Shown here: positions 7,142 to 15,915 of the stretch, one piece after another
Position numbering within the stretch: the stretch's first letter is position 1
How the letters are laid out: every line of letters begins with the position of its first letter
NCBI GenBank assembly: GCA_964429195.1
Contig: CAYSBC010000042.1
Span: 1 to 17,731 of the forward strand
DNA length: 17,731 nucleotides
Reading direction: 5' to 3'
Source of the DNA: JBBAFM01 sp041655415
GTDB lineage: Bacteria; Bacillota; Clostridia; Peptostreptococcales; JAAYPU01
Position numbers and translations under genes: made by a program
The notes under the pieces: model-generated
What the model was told of the DNA's origin: nothing
Database searches by the model: none
Seen by the model: the letters and a program-made list of their open reading frames with translations, nothing else

Positions 7142-7819
7142 TTATACATTAAAGTTATGGTTATATTTTTCCGAATAACGATGGGCTTTTTCTAACATCA
7201 TATCCTTGACCTTCATCAGACGAACCTGAGAGCTACGCTCATTTTCATCCAGTTTCATCATGATAAATTTAATCTTTGTATTCATTTCAGGAATAATAAC
7301 ATGCTCTAACGCATTGACACGCCGCCTTGTTTTCTCGATTTCAGCAGCCATCAGTTGACACGATTTTTCAACCTCAGCCAATCGCAGCATATCCGGTAGA
7401 ATATCCTGCAAGGATTTCACGGCATCATCTAAATCTCCGGAGGTAAATGCAAAGCCATAAGGATAGATATCATTTTCATCCGCCGTCTTTGTTTTATGCT
7501 CAAAATGTGGAATATCAACACTCATGATGTTCCTGTTTTCTACTTCCAGATAGATTTCTTGTTTGGGGGCCAAAAGTGCAACATTGATAGCCTCATCCAC
7601 CATAGCCGACTTAGCCAGCACAAAGTTTCTGTTGGCATTCCTAATGCCTCTCTCTACCTTTTCTCTTAAAGCTTTATTTTCACGTACCAAATCAAGAAAT
7701 TGGCGCATCAATTCATCACGTTTATCCTTGAGAAGCTTATGACCACGAATGGCAGTTATGCGTTTCCTTTTCAACTTGGTTAATTCCATACGCGTTGGAT
7801 TAACATGTGTACTTGCCAA
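7142..7819 (-). CDS. ntpD: V-type ATPase subunit D, central stalk
   Basis: Subunit D is the coiled-coil rotor shaft that turns inside the A3B3 hexamer and passes torque to the membrane ring. The 225-residue protein opens with the family signature VNPTRMEL and has the expected long N- and C-terminal helices: LTKLKRKRITA...KALREKVERG, and a C-terminal helix ending the family's RRRVNALEHVIIP region. The start is a TTG at 7819. AAGGAGGTG lies about nine bases upstream and overlaps the ntpB stop, and no ATG gives a full N-terminus. It is the last gene of the ATPase operon. In E. hirae ntpH and ntpJ follow; here non-coding DNA and an assembly gap follow instead. Confidence 0.95.
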   Translation of the reverse strand: MASTHVNPTRMELTKLKRKRITAIRGHKLLKDKRDELMRQFLDLVRENKALREKVERGIRNANRNFVLAKSAMVDEAINVALLAPKQEIYLEVENRNIMSVDIPHFEHKTKTADENDIYPYGFAFTSGDLDDAVKSLQDILPDMLRLAEVEKSCQLMAAEIEKTRRRVNALEHVIIPEMNTKIKFIMMKLDENERSSQVRLMKVKDMMLEKAHRYSEKYNHNFNV

Positions 7820-7833
7820 TGTGCCACACCTCC

Positions 7834-9207
7834 TTAAACCTTACCGTAATACTTATCAAGCAATCCATCACTAATTCTTTTGAGTTCCGCTCTCGGTAGA
7901 ATAGATAAGAGCCTCCACCCTATATTTAAGGTTTCCTCAATATCCCGGTTAGCATCATAGCCTTGGGATACATATTCTCTTTCAAAGGCATCTGAAAACT
8001 CGGCATAAAGCTTATCAATATCTGTCAGTGCAGCTTCTCCAAGAATAACCATTAATTCTTTTTGTTCTTTACCTCTGGCATAAGCAGAGAATATCTGGTT
8101 CATCGTATTGGAATGGTCCTCACGGGTTTTCCCTTCACCGATTCCTTTATCCTTTAAACGGGATAGGGACGGTAAAACATCAATGGGTGGCTTAATACCC
8201 TGACGATGCAATTCACGACTTAATATAATCTGACCTTCCGTAATATAGCCTGTTAAATCCGGAATCGGGTGAGTCTTATCATCTTCAGGCATGGACAAAA
8301 TCGGTATCAAGGTGATACTTCCGGCTTTTCCTTTTTTACGACCGGCTCTTTCATAAAGGGATGCTAAGTCGGTATACATATAGCCGGGGTAACCACGACG
8401 CCCCGGAACCTCTTTACGAGCTGCCGAAACCTCACGTAGAGAATCCGCATAGTTGGTAATATCCGTTAATATTACAAGAACGTGCATATCCTTTTCAAAT
8501 GCCAAATACTCCGCGGCAGTCAAAGCCATTCTCGGCGTTGAAATACGCTCTACCGCCGGGTCATTTGCCAGGTTAATAAACATGACCGCACGATCAATTG
8601 CTCCTGTTTCCCTAAAACTTTCAGTAAAGAAGTTCGCTTCCTCAAAGGTTATCCCCATGGCGGCGAATACGACAGCGAAAGGTTCGGTTGTCCCACGCAC
8701 CTTGGCTTGACGTGCAATTTGCGCGGCCAAATCTGCATGGGGTAATCCGCTGGCAGAGAATATAGGCAGTTTTTGTCCACGGACCAGTGTGTTGAGTCCA
8801 TCAATAGCGGATACACCTGTTTGGATAAACTCTTGTGGGTAATTACGAGCTGCAGGGTTCATGGGCAAGCCGTTAATATCCATACGTGCATCCGGTAAAA
8901 TGTCAGGACCGTTATCAATAGGACGTCCAAGACCGTCAAATACACGACTTAACATGTCTTCCGATACACCAAGCTCCATACTTCTTCCAAGGAAACGCAC
9001 CTTACTGCTTGCTAAGTTAACACCTGTAGAGCTTTCAAACAATTGGACCAAGGCGTTACCACCGTCGATTTCCAATACTCTACATCTTCGTTTTTCTCCG
9101 TTGGCAAGTTCAATTTCAGCTAATTCGTCGAATGCAACATTTTCAACACCTTGCACCAACATAAGAGGACCTGCCACCTCTTGAATGGTTCTATATTCTT
9201 TTGGCAT
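7834..9207 (-). CDS. ntpB: V-type ATPase subunit B, non-catalytic nucleotide-binding-type subunit
   Basis: Subunit B alternates with subunit A in the cytoplasmic head and completes the catalytic interface. The 457 residues include the N-terminal beta barrel (EVAGPLMLVQGV), a degenerate P-loop region SASGLPHADL at 151-160 without the GKT of catalytic subunits, PGRRGYPGYMYTDL at 268-281, and SLSR with R350. R350 is the number of the arginine finger in E. hirae NtpB, so spacing is conserved to the residue. Its ATG overlaps the ntpA stop by one base (TAATG), a classic coupling arrangement. The ntpD ribosome binding site is built into its own 3' end. Confidence 0.97.
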   Translation of the reverse strand: MPKEYRTIQEVAGPLMLVQGVENVAFDELAEIELANGEKRRCRVLEIDGGNALVQLFESSTGVNLASSKVRFLGRSMELGVSEDMLSRVFDGLGRPIDNGPDILPDARMDINGLPMNPAARNYPQEFIQTGVSAIDGLNTLVRGQKLPIFSASGLPHADLAAQIARQAKVRGTTEPFAVVFAAMGITFEEANFFTESFRETGAIDRAVMFINLANDPAVERISTPRMALTAAEYLAFEKDMHVLVILTDITNYADSLREVSAARKEVPGRRGYPGYMYTDLASLYERAGRKKGKAGSITLIPILSMPEDDKTHPIPDLTGYITEGQIILSRELHRQGIKPPIDVLPSLSRLKDKGIGEGKTREDHSNTMNQIFSAYARGKEQKELMVILGEAALTDIDKLYAEFSDAFEREYVSQGYDANRDIEETLNIGWRLLSILPRAELKRISDGLLDKYYGKV

Positions 9208-10967
9208 TAGGCTTCCCCCTTTACAACGATACTTTCTATTTCATCTTTTATATTCACCATAATGGCATCAAACTCTTGCTGAATTTTATCGTGCACAATG
9301 TATTTAAAACGACCGACTCTTTCTTTTACAGGAAGATTGACTAATTGGTCAATTGAAATATTGTTGATGTTTTGTAATGCAATATCATAGAATCCGAGAA
9401 TTAAATCGATCATCATCAATTGTTTATCCAATTCAGTGTAAGCATCCACATCATGGAAGGCATCTTGATGAAGGAAGTCTTCACGAATGGACCTGGCTAT
9501 TTCCATTTTCAAACGGTCTTGGGGAGACAAAGCATCCATACCAACAAGTTTTACAATCTCATCCAGTGCAGCTTCATCGTTTAATAAATTCATGATGCGA
9601 GCTTTGGATGCAGTCCATTTATCACTGACATTGGCATTAAACCATTTATCCAGATTATAGAGTGAATAACTGGTTAGCCAGTTGATTGCCGGGAAGTGTC
9701 TACGATAAGCTAGGTTAGCATCTAGGCTCCAGAATACTTTGACAATACGAAGGGTCGCTTGAGATACAGGTTCTGAGATGTCGCCTCCCGGTGGTGATAG
9801 AGGGGCTATGGCTGATAGGCCTCCTTCCCGACCCTCTGAACCAAGGGAAATGACTCTGCCAGCACGTTCATAAAACTGTGCTAAACGGCTAGCTAAGTAA
9901 GCAGGATAGCCTTCTTCACCAGGCATTTCCTCAAGACGTCCCGACATCTCACGAAGGGCTTCTGCCCAACGGGAAGTTGAATCTGCCATAAGAGCTACTG
10001 AATAGCCCATGTCGCGAAAATATTCAGCTATAGTAATACCAACATAGATAGATGCCTCACGTGCCGCAACAGGCATATCGGATGTATTTGCAATTAAAAC
10101 TGTACGTTCCATTAAAGATCTTCCTGTTTTAGGGTCCTTTAATTCTGGAAACTCATTAAGTACGTCCGTCATCTCATTTCCACGCTCGCCGCAACCTATA
10201 TAGACAACGATGTCCGCTTCTGACCACTTCGCCAATTGATGCTGCACAACTGTCTTGCCGCTTCCAAATGGTCCCGGTACAGCTGCTACGCCGCCCTTGG
10301 CGATAGGAAATAAGGTGTCGATAACACGTTGACCTGTAATAAGGGGCTTATCAGGGGATAATTTTCGTTGATAAGGTCTGCCTATACGAACCGGCCATTT
10401 TTGCATCAAGCTAAGCTCTTTATCCTGGCCATCTTCTTTTTCAATGACGGCTACTGTATCTGTTATTAAATAATCCCCTTCCTTGATTGATTTTATTTTC
10501 CCTTGTACACCAACAGGAACCATAATCTTTTGGGTCACAATTTCTGTTTCTATTACTGTACCGATGACATCTCCTGCTTCAACTGTATCGCCTACAGAAA
10601 CAACAGGGGTAAAATGCCATTTTTTATCTCTATTTAAAGAAGGAATCTCAACACCTCTTTTGAGGTTTGTGCCGATAGCTTCCATAATATCTACCAAGGG
10701 TCGTTGAATTCCGTCAAATATACCTCCGATTAATCCCGGCCCTAATTCTACACTTAGAGGTTCGCCGGTAGATTCAACCGGCTCCCCCGGAGCCAGCCCG
10801 GAGGTTTGCTCATAAACCTGAATGGAAGCTTGGTCACCATGGATTTCTATGATTTCACCGATTAAACGCTGATGGCTAACACGAACAACGTCAAACATAT
10901 TAGCATCACGCATTCCTTCAGCTACGACCAAGGGGCCGGCAACTTTCTTTATGATACCATTACTCAT
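9207..10967 (-). CDS. ntpA: V-type ATPase subunit A, catalytic
   Basis: This is the ATP-hydrolysing subunit of the V1/A1 head. The P-loop GPFGSGKT occupies 232-239 with K238, and the catalytic glutamate is E261 in GERGNE; both fall at the numbers known for E. hirae NtpA. The bulge or non-homologous region special to A/V-type subunits (about 110-190, including HFTPVVSVGDTVEAGDVIG) is present, which separates it from F-type beta subunits. Further signatures are MADSTSRWAEALREMSGRL and PAYLASRLAQFYERAG. Length is 586, normal for bacterial V-ATPase A. The ATG at 10967 overlaps the end of ntpG by eight bases, with AGGTG seven bases upstream. Confidence 0.98.
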   Translation of the reverse strand: MSNGIIKKVAGPLVVAEGMRDANMFDVVRVSHQRLIGEIIEIHGDQASIQVYEQTSGLAPGEPVESTGEPLSVELGPGLIGGIFDGIQRPLVDIMEAIGTNLKRGVEIPSLNRDKKWHFTPVVSVGDTVEAGDVIGTVIETEIVTQKIMVPVGVQGKIKSIKEGDYLITDTVAVIEKEDGQDKELSLMQKWPVRIGRPYQRKLSPDKPLITGQRVIDTLFPIAKGGVAAVPGPFGSGKTVVQHQLAKWSEADIVVYIGCGERGNEMTDVLNEFPELKDPKTGRSLMERTVLIANTSDMPVAAREASIYVGITIAEYFRDMGYSVALMADSTSRWAEALREMSGRLEEMPGEEGYPAYLASRLAQFYERAGRVISLGSEGREGGLSAIAPLSPPGGDISEPVSQATLRIVKVFWSLDANLAYRRHFPAINWLTSYSLYNLDKWFNANVSDKWTASKARIMNLLNDEAALDEIVKLVGMDALSPQDRLKMEIARSIREDFLHQDAFHDVDAYTELDKQLMMIDLILGFYDIALQNINNISIDQLVNLPVKERVGRFKYIVHDKIQQEFDAIMVNIKDEIESIVVKGEA

Positions 10968-11310
10968 CTCTATTCACCTGCTTTTCCTCATTATCGTTGT
11001 TAAATATTATATCTGAGCCGACTGCACGCTCCACGGATTTCTTAACATTATACATTCCCTTACCCGTATTGCCGGATACACCGGGAATAGGAATGATTGC
11101 AGGTAAAGGTGCAGTAACATATTGGTCAATTTCTGTTTCAAGCTGTGACTGCCATGCTTCTGTAATATAGATGATAGCATAGTGTTCATTGACTAAGGTC
11201 TTAAGAATTCTTAGGGCTTCATCTTTGGAAGTCACAGCATAAGTATTAAGTCCCAAAGCAGCATACCCATAGATACTATCACGATCACCTAAAACAGCTA
11301 TCTTATACAT
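10960..11310 (-). CDS. ntpG: V-type ATPase subunit F (NtpG in Enterococcus naming)
   Basis: Subunit F binds the lower part of the D shaft in the central stalk and can stimulate ATPase activity. The 116-residue protein has the family start MYKIAVLGDRDSIYGYAALGL, the central IIYITE strand and the AIIPIPG segment of the Rossmann-like fold. It carries a C-terminal tail of charged residues slightly longer than in E. hirae NtpG. Its ATG lies inside the last codons of ntpC (8-base overlap), and its own 3' end overlaps ntpA by eight bases, so translation of C, F and A is tightly coupled. Confidence 0.93.
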   Translation of the reverse strand: MYKIAVLGDRDSIYGYAALGLNTYAVTSKDEALRILKTLVNEHYAIIYITEAWQSQLETEIDQYVTAPLPAIIPIPGVSGNTGKGMYNVKKSVERAVGSDIIFNNDNEEKQVNRDE

Positions 11311-12271
11311 ACATTACCCTCAGCCTTTCCCGGATAGAGCTATCCGCTATATCGTTACGTTTCCCTGAGAGTATAATACGGACCGTCTTTATCTCATTTT
11401 CCCTGGCTAATACATAGGCTACAAGAGGTGAAACGGTAAACGGATTATACTTTTGAGGACGCATATGCGTAATAATCAAATTATCACACCAGCTTTCAAA
11501 TGCAGAAGAGGATCTTTTTAATGCGGGCACTGCATCGGCATAGACAGTAGATTCCAGGTAGTGATATATGGCCTCTTCCCCTTCCAAAATAGCGTCCGTT
11601 AACACTTTTACATCGAGACTATCACATGGAACTAAAGCTCTTTGAATAAAGCTTCTATCCTTTTTTGTCTTGTAGCAGCGGATTGCAATGTTAATATTAG
11701 CAGAAGCTACCTTCAGTTCTACGTATTGTGAAATAAGCTCTACACCTGAAGCCTTTCCTTTTTCGTATATGGTTTCAAGTGCAGCTTTATCAATGATAAT
11801 ATCACTTAATTGGCTGTCTCCTGTGTGCATTTGAACCTGATAGGCTTCCTCCGCGCACTTCCTTAAGTGTGCCGGAAGTAAAGAAAAATCTTGTTCCTTG
11901 ATGGCATTTAATATGAGCTCAGGTTCCACTGTACCATCAAATAGATAGATTGATTCTAGTGGAGAATCTTTATAAACCTGTTTGATGGCTGCTTTCAAAT
12001 TATGAAAATCCGTGCTGTAAAGGAAGGTGTTAAATATGGACATATCCTCAACCAATTCACGCATGAGTCCCCATGTTTTTTCCTTTTCGGCGGTGAGTAT
12101 TTGTTCTGCATTTTCCTCACCCGTTTTCCCCCAGCCTTTATCCATTAAAAACCGTATACATTCCTTTTCACTTTTATAACTCATCAATTGTTCAATATCT
12201 GCCTGAGTCAGTAACAAAAGTTCTTTAGACCGTATTCGAGCTACCGCATAGAAATACTGATTATCAGCCAA
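11303..12271 (-). CDS. ntpC: V-type ATPase subunit C (subunit d type), rotor adaptor
   Basis: Bacterial NtpC (the eukaryotic subunit d type) is a funnel-shaped adaptor that couples the D/F shaft to the K ring. The start is set at a TTG at 12271, giving 322 residues beginning (M)ADNQYFYAVARIRSKE, which matches the family N-terminus. A perfect AGGAGG sits seven bases upstream, just after the ntpE stop. The frame stays open upstream to an ATG at 12382, but that extension overlaps ntpE by some 90 bases and adds sequence unlike the family. Internal landmarks include FNTFLYSTDFHNLKAAIKQ and ASANINIAIRCYKTKK. Its stop overlaps the start of ntpG. Confidence 0.92.
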   Translation of the reverse strand: MADNQYFYAVARIRSKELLLLTQADIEQLMSYKSEKECIRFLMDKGWGKTGEENAEQILTAEKEKTWGLMRELVEDMSIFNTFLYSTDFHNLKAAIKQVYKDSPLESIYLFDGTVEPELILNAIKEQDFSLLPAHLRKCAEEAYQVQMHTGDSQLSDIIIDKAALETIYEKGKASGVELISQYVELKVASANINIAIRCYKTKKDRSFIQRALVPCDSLDVKVLTDAILEGEEAIYHYLESTVYADAVPALKRSSSAFESWCDNLIITHMRPQKYNPFTVSPLVAYVLARENEIKTVRIILSGKRNDIADSSIRERLRVMYV

Positions 12272-12290
12272 ACTGGCACCTCCTCTCAGT

Positions 12291-12887
12291 CTAATCAAAT
12301 AACAGCTCGTTGACTTTATCCTGAAGGTTTTCTTTTGCGATGCTGAACAAAGCATCAAAAGAACAGTTTTCTTCAATATCACCGTACTTCAAAATAAACC
12401 CGCCGTTTAACTTAGGTGTTTCTTCTGAAATTGTAAGGGCAGCTCCCTTTTTATCCTTTAAAACTTCTTTTATCCTGTTTTCCAAATCATCAGGCAAACG
12501 TTCCCTATCGCCCTCAGAGAGGATAATAACACCATGCTTAGGATGAGCATGCTTCTTAATCATTTGAAATATCAAATCTTCATACTCAGGTACAGGCATC
12601 TCCGCAATGGACTTCCTTGCATTTGTGATAACACTATTGATAATCTGTTGTTTCGCATCCAAAATCATTTTCTTTTCTGCAAGCCTTGCAGCTGATTCGG
12701 CACGGCCTACAGCAGCTTGAACATCGGATGCTGATCTCTCGGCGATTTCATGGCATTTCTTTTCAGCTTCCAATTTGGCATGAGACATAATTTCCTCTGC
12801 CTCTTTTTCAGCTTGTGCAAGGACGGCTTCTGCCTTTGCAGTAGCGTCTTCTTCAATCGCTTTCAATATCTTTTCTAATCCAGTCAT
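12291..12887 (-). CDS. ntpE: V-type ATPase subunit E, peripheral stalk
   Basis: Subunit E pairs with the G/H subunit to form the peripheral stalk that holds the A3B3 head against rotation. The N-terminal half (about 10-90) is a highly charged, alanine-rich coiled coil (EEDATAKAEAVLAQAEKEAEE...), and the C-terminal half is the globular domain that contacts the head (GVIILSEGDRERLP...GGFILKYGDIEENCSFDALF). The ATG at 12887 gives 198 residues and has GGAG about eight bases upstream. A TTG at 12902 in the same frame lies at the start of that ribosome binding site and is rejected. It lies 18 bp after ntpK and 19 bp before ntpC. Confidence 0.93.
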   Translation of the reverse strand: MTGLEKILKAIEEDATAKAEAVLAQAEKEAEEIMSHAKLEAEKKCHEIAERSASDVQAAVGRAESAARLAEKKMILDAKQQIINSVITNARKSIAEMPVPEYEDLIFQMIKKHAHPKHGVIILSEGDRERLPDDLENRIKEVLKDKKGAALTISEETPKLNGGFILKYGDIEENCSFDALFSIAKENLQDKVNELLFD

Positions 12888-12905
12888 AGCTAACTCTCCC
12901 AACTG

Positions 12906-13394
12906 TTAAATATTTAAATTGGTTACTCCGTTTATAGCCAACATCGAAATGAGAAGGGCTAAGATCGCATAAGTCTCTACCATGGCCGGAAAAATCATGG
13001 CTTTACCGAAGGCCTCCGGTCTTTTAGCTAATAGGCCCAAACTTGCTATAGAAGCTTTACCCTGACTGATTGCTGAATGATAGCCTACAAAAGCCATTGG
13101 TAAACATGCAAACAAATAGGCAAGGCCTTTAGCTGCAGAAAGGTTAGCATCGCCTCCCAATATACCTATTTGAGACAGGGCTATAAAGGCGATAAGAAGT
13201 CCGTATATACCTTGAGTTCCCGGTAAAAGTTGCAGAATTAATGCTTTACCAAATTTACCTGGATCTTCTGTTACAACGCCTGCTGCTGCTTCTCCCGCAA
13301 TACCTACACCCTTTGCTGAACCGATTCCTGCCATTGCTGCCGCTAAGATTGCACCCAATACTGCAAATACTATTCCTAAACTATCTAGATTCAT
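12906..13394 (-). CDS. ntpK: V-type ATPase subunit K, membrane rotor proteolipid with sodium-site residues
   Basis: Subunit K forms the ion-carrying ring of the membrane sector. The 162 residues fold as four transmembrane helices, two hairpins fused in tandem (GSAKGVGIAGEAAA and SQGKASIASLGLLA mark the repeats), as in E. hirae NtpK. The ring carboxylate is E140 in VETYA. In the first hairpin L57, T60, Q61 and Y64 (LLPGTQGIYG) and in the second Q111 (ISQGK) correspond to the E. hirae sodium ligands and hydrogen-bond partner L61, T64, Q65, Y68 and Q110. Keeping the whole set argues for Na+, not H+, as coupling ion; this is inferred from homology. Its ATG overlaps the ntpI end by 14 bases. Confidence 0.96.
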   Translation of the reverse strand: MNLDSLGIVFAVLGAILAAAMAGIGSAKGVGIAGEAAAGVVTEDPGKFGKALILQLLPGTQGIYGLLIAFIALSQIGILGGDANLSAAKGLAYLFACLPMAFVGYHSAISQGKASIASLGLLAKRPEAFGKAMIFPAMVETYAILALLISMLAINGVTNLNI

Positions 13395-15402
13395 TTTTCA
13401 CATTCTCCTTTATCTTATAATATTTAGTCTTCATATCATAGGGCATGAACTTGCGCCCCCCACCCTCATAAAACTTTCCGAAAAATTCAACATAATGCAA
13501 ACGGTTTGTATGCACATAGGCTCCCAGTGCATTAATTCCTATATTCACAGCATGGCCGCCAATAACAACTACTATAAATACAATTGCCCCTATGACTCCG
13601 CCCGCTGCTACTGCTGCCATCTGGTTAATAACAGATGCAATGACTCCTGTTGCAAGCCCTAATGCCAGCAGTCGTGAATAGGATAGTACATCACTTAAAT
13701 AGCCCGAAATACCATAAAGTGCATAGGCCCCCTTGAGAAATCTTTTGAAAGGATTTCTCGATTCTCGGCCATTGGTTAAAATGATGACTAGAGCTGCAAT
13801 GATAGCGAGAACTGCACAAGCATCTGCTACAACCGCCGGTACGGTAAGATTAACTCCTAAGATTCCTTGAACCATCTCTGTCGATAGAAGTAAGATCGTA
13901 CCACCTATAACGAGTACAAACCAGCTTATGACGTCATAAAAGATTCCTTTTATATCCTTCAGCTTCAATAGTTGATAGAATTTTAGACCTAGACCTGTCA
14001 TCAGATGCACTAATCCTATTATTAATGAAAAAGTTAACATCCGCATCGGCTCATTGACCGGGAAGAACCATAATGGTGGTATAGATATCTTCTTCCCGAA
14101 GAAGGTTGCACTAACAACATCGAGAAGGTCACCAAAATAGCTTCCAAACATAATACCCCAAAAGACTGTGGCAATTCCGCAGTATAAGAACATCTGTAGC
14201 GCTTTCTTTGTTGAGTTTTCCATACTGTGGCTATACTTTGCCAGGCTGAAACCGCATACAATGACCATCAGGGCACCGTAACCTGCATCGGATAACATCA
14301 AACCAAATAATACGTAATAAAAAAGAGATACTATAGGTGTGGGATCTATTTCTTGCTTGTTAGGCAAGCTAAAACCTTCCACTACTCCTTCTAGTGGTGC
14401 AGAGAAGCTACTATTCTTTAATAAAACCGGAACATCTTCTTCCTCAGAAGGCTGTTCAATTTCAACAGCGATTGTAAAATGCTCATTGAGCTCTTTCTCT
14501 AGGTTTTTTGCTTCTTTTTCAGGAACATAGCCTGATAGAATAAATACATTCTTGTTTTGCAACAAATGCCCAATCACTTCGTATCTCTCGCTAAGAACTG
14601 TATCATAATCCTGTAAGAACAGGATGTCTTCCCTATATTCTTCATAGGAAATAATCTCTTTTTGTGCCTTTGAAATCAACGACTCTGCCTCGGAAATTTG
14701 ATTCTTCAAATGCTCGAGTTGCTCACAAGGTGCTTTGTTAAAGGTAATACTAGGATAAGCAAACTCCATCCTCCGTAGCTCATCACCAACTGCATCCGCC
14801 TTATCCTTCAGACAAGTGACAACGATGCAGGTTTGATCCCTTGTTGTGCTGATAATTTCCACATCTAACGGCAAATATTCTGCAAGACTTTGGTAGATTT
14901 CTTCCAATGTCCATGGTCTTGGCAATGTACCTATAAAAGCCGTCGTCTTTTTGGTTCCCGAGAAATCCATAGGTATATCAAGCTCCATCCAAGGTGTCAA
15001 CATCTGTACCTCTGCTTGCAATCTCAAAACCTCTGCATGGCTTTCAGCATTTTGCTTGTTGAGCTCAATAATCCGATTGACTCTATTCATCGTTTGCTCA
15101 TGCTTTTCACTAAATTGTTCAACAACTTCGATCTCGATTTCCTTTTTCCCCTTTAGGACATCCGTAATCGAACCTTTACTTGGAGCAAAGCTTCCCAGAA
15201 TATCAAGCGCTGTCCTTGTCAAAGAAATATTTCTTTCAAGCTTTTGCTTTGTTGAGGAAACATCGCTTCTTTTAAATCCGATATCCTCCGGTAGCTTATC
15301 ACTTACTTCGATGGCGCCCTTCCGCTGTAAGAATTCAAGAATCTGCTCCCGATCCTTTTTTAGACCGTAAATGAAAATACTCTTCATCGTCAATATTGCC
15401 AT
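13381..15402 (-). CDS. ntpI: V-type ATPase subunit I (subunit a type), membrane stator
   Basis: Subunit I forms the ion half-channels next to the K ring and anchors the peripheral stalks. The 673-residue protein has a soluble N-terminal half with coiled-coil stretches (about 80-125 and 225-260) and a C-terminal half from about 350 of seven or eight hydrophobic helices. The key arginine that faces the ring carboxylate is R577 in DVLSYSRLLALGLA, with GGHAVNIGINALGAYVH following in the last helix pair. The start MAILTMKSIFIYG matches the family, and AGGAGG lies about ten bases upstream of the ATG at 15402. It is separated from ntpF by 49 bp, the widest gap inside the operon, and overlaps ntpK by 14 bases. 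Confidence 0.96.
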   Translation of the reverse strand: MAILTMKSIFIYGLKKDREQILEFLQRKGAIEVSDKLPEDIGFKRSDVSSTKQKLERNISLTRTALDILGSFAPSKGSITDVLKGKKEIEIEVVEQFSEKHEQTMNRVNRIIELNKQNAESHAEVLRLQAEVQMLTPWMELDIPMDFSGTKKTTAFIGTLPRPWTLEEIYQSLAEYLPLDVEIISTTRDQTCIVVTCLKDKADAVGDELRRMEFAYPSITFNKAPCEQLEHLKNQISEAESLISKAQKEIISYEEYREDILFLQDYDTVLSERYEVIGHLLQNKNVFILSGYVPEKEAKNLEKELNEHFTIAVEIEQPSEEEDVPVLLKNSSFSAPLEGVVEGFSLPNKQEIDPTPIVSLFYYVLFGLMLSDAGYGALMVIVCGFSLAKYSHSMENSTKKALQMFLYCGIATVFWGIMFGSYFGDLLDVVSATFFGKKISIPPLWFFPVNEPMRMLTFSLIIGLVHLMTGLGLKFYQLLKLKDIKGIFYDVISWFVLVIGGTILLLSTEMVQGILGVNLTVPAVVADACAVLAIIAALVIILTNGRESRNPFKRFLKGAYALYGISGYLSDVLSYSRLLALGLATGVIASVINQMAAVAAGGVIGAIVFIVVVIGGHAVNIGINALGAYVHTNRLHYVEFFGKFYEGGGRKFMPYDMKTKYYKIKENVKNESR

Positions 15403-15451
15403 AACAGAATCACCTCCTCCTGCTGCTCATTTTTTGCTATGGACCTTATTG

Positions 15452-15760
15452 CTAGATAATATGTGAGAGTACTAACTTAATGGCCTCCGCTTCTCTTTCC
15501 TCTGCCATCTTTTTCAAAAGGAGAATCTCCTTCTGTACATTTTCCTTTACAAATCCTATTTTTTCTTCTCCTTGTTGTACTGTTTCACTTACATCTTTCT
15601 CTGCCTTTTTAAGTGCCTCATTGACCATGGAAGTCTTCAGAGACATAGCATTTTCCCGGGCCTTTAAAATAATGGATTCACTTTTTTTAAGCGCATCCTT
15701 TTCAATTTCTGCTGCATTTAATTCTGCTGACCTTATTGCTTCTACTGTCTCTTTCGCCAC
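15452..15760 (-). CDS. ntpF: V-type ATPase subunit G/H, peripheral stalk (NtpF type)
   Basis: The small first gene encodes 102 residues that are almost entirely a charged, alanine-rich helix (AELNAAEIEKDALKKSESIILKAREN...ALKKAEKDVSETVQQGEEKIGFV), as expected for the G/H (NtpF) subunit that pairs with subunit E in the peripheral stalk. Sequence alone would not identify such a low-complexity coiled coil, but its place directly before ntpI matches E. hirae ntpF exactly. The start is a GTG at 15760 with GGAGGTG about seven bases upstream; no ATG is better placed. It opens the nine-gene operon, and the promoter candidate lies about 40 bp upstream. Confidence 0.88.
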   Translation of the reverse strand: MAKETVEAIRSAELNAAEIEKDALKKSESIILKARENAMSLKTSMVNEALKKAEKDVSETVQQGEEKIGFVKENVQKEILLLKKMAEEREAEAIKLVLSHII

Positions 15761-15802
15761 TAACTCACCTCCAAAATAGGATAAAATTTCAAATTACTTT
15801 AA

Positions 15803-15831
15803 ATTATATACAATATTGGTGTATAGCGCAA
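15803..15831 (-). promoter_or_regulatory. Candidate promoter of the V-ATPase operon
   Basis: On the minus strand TTGCGC (15831-15826) and a perfect TATAAT (15808-15803) are 17 bp apart, with an expected start near 15796 and a leader of about 36 bases before ntpF. The -35 box matches only three of six consensus positions. The rest of the spacer to wecB is AT-rich; it contains no convincing hairpin terminator for wecB, so read-through from wecA-wecB cannot be excluded. Confidence 0.5.
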
Positions 15832-15915
15832 CAAATTTGATACATTATATATCGATTTGGACGGATAATATAGCAGAAAAAATGTATTAATTAGCGAACA
15901 ATTCAATCAATAAAA

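Noticed and set aside
12272..12382. N-terminal extension of ntpC to an upstream ATG at 12382
   Set aside because: It overlaps ntpE by about 90 bases and adds residues unlike the family; the TTG at 12271 has an ideal AGGAGG and the expected N-terminus.
12888..12902. TTG start for ntpE five codons upstream of the ATG
   Set aside because: It overlaps the GGAG ribosome binding site that serves the ATG at 12887.
15761..15915. Intrinsic terminator for wecB
   Set aside because: A short T-run is present on the minus strand, but the sequence before it forms only a 4-bp stem, so it does not support a terminator call.
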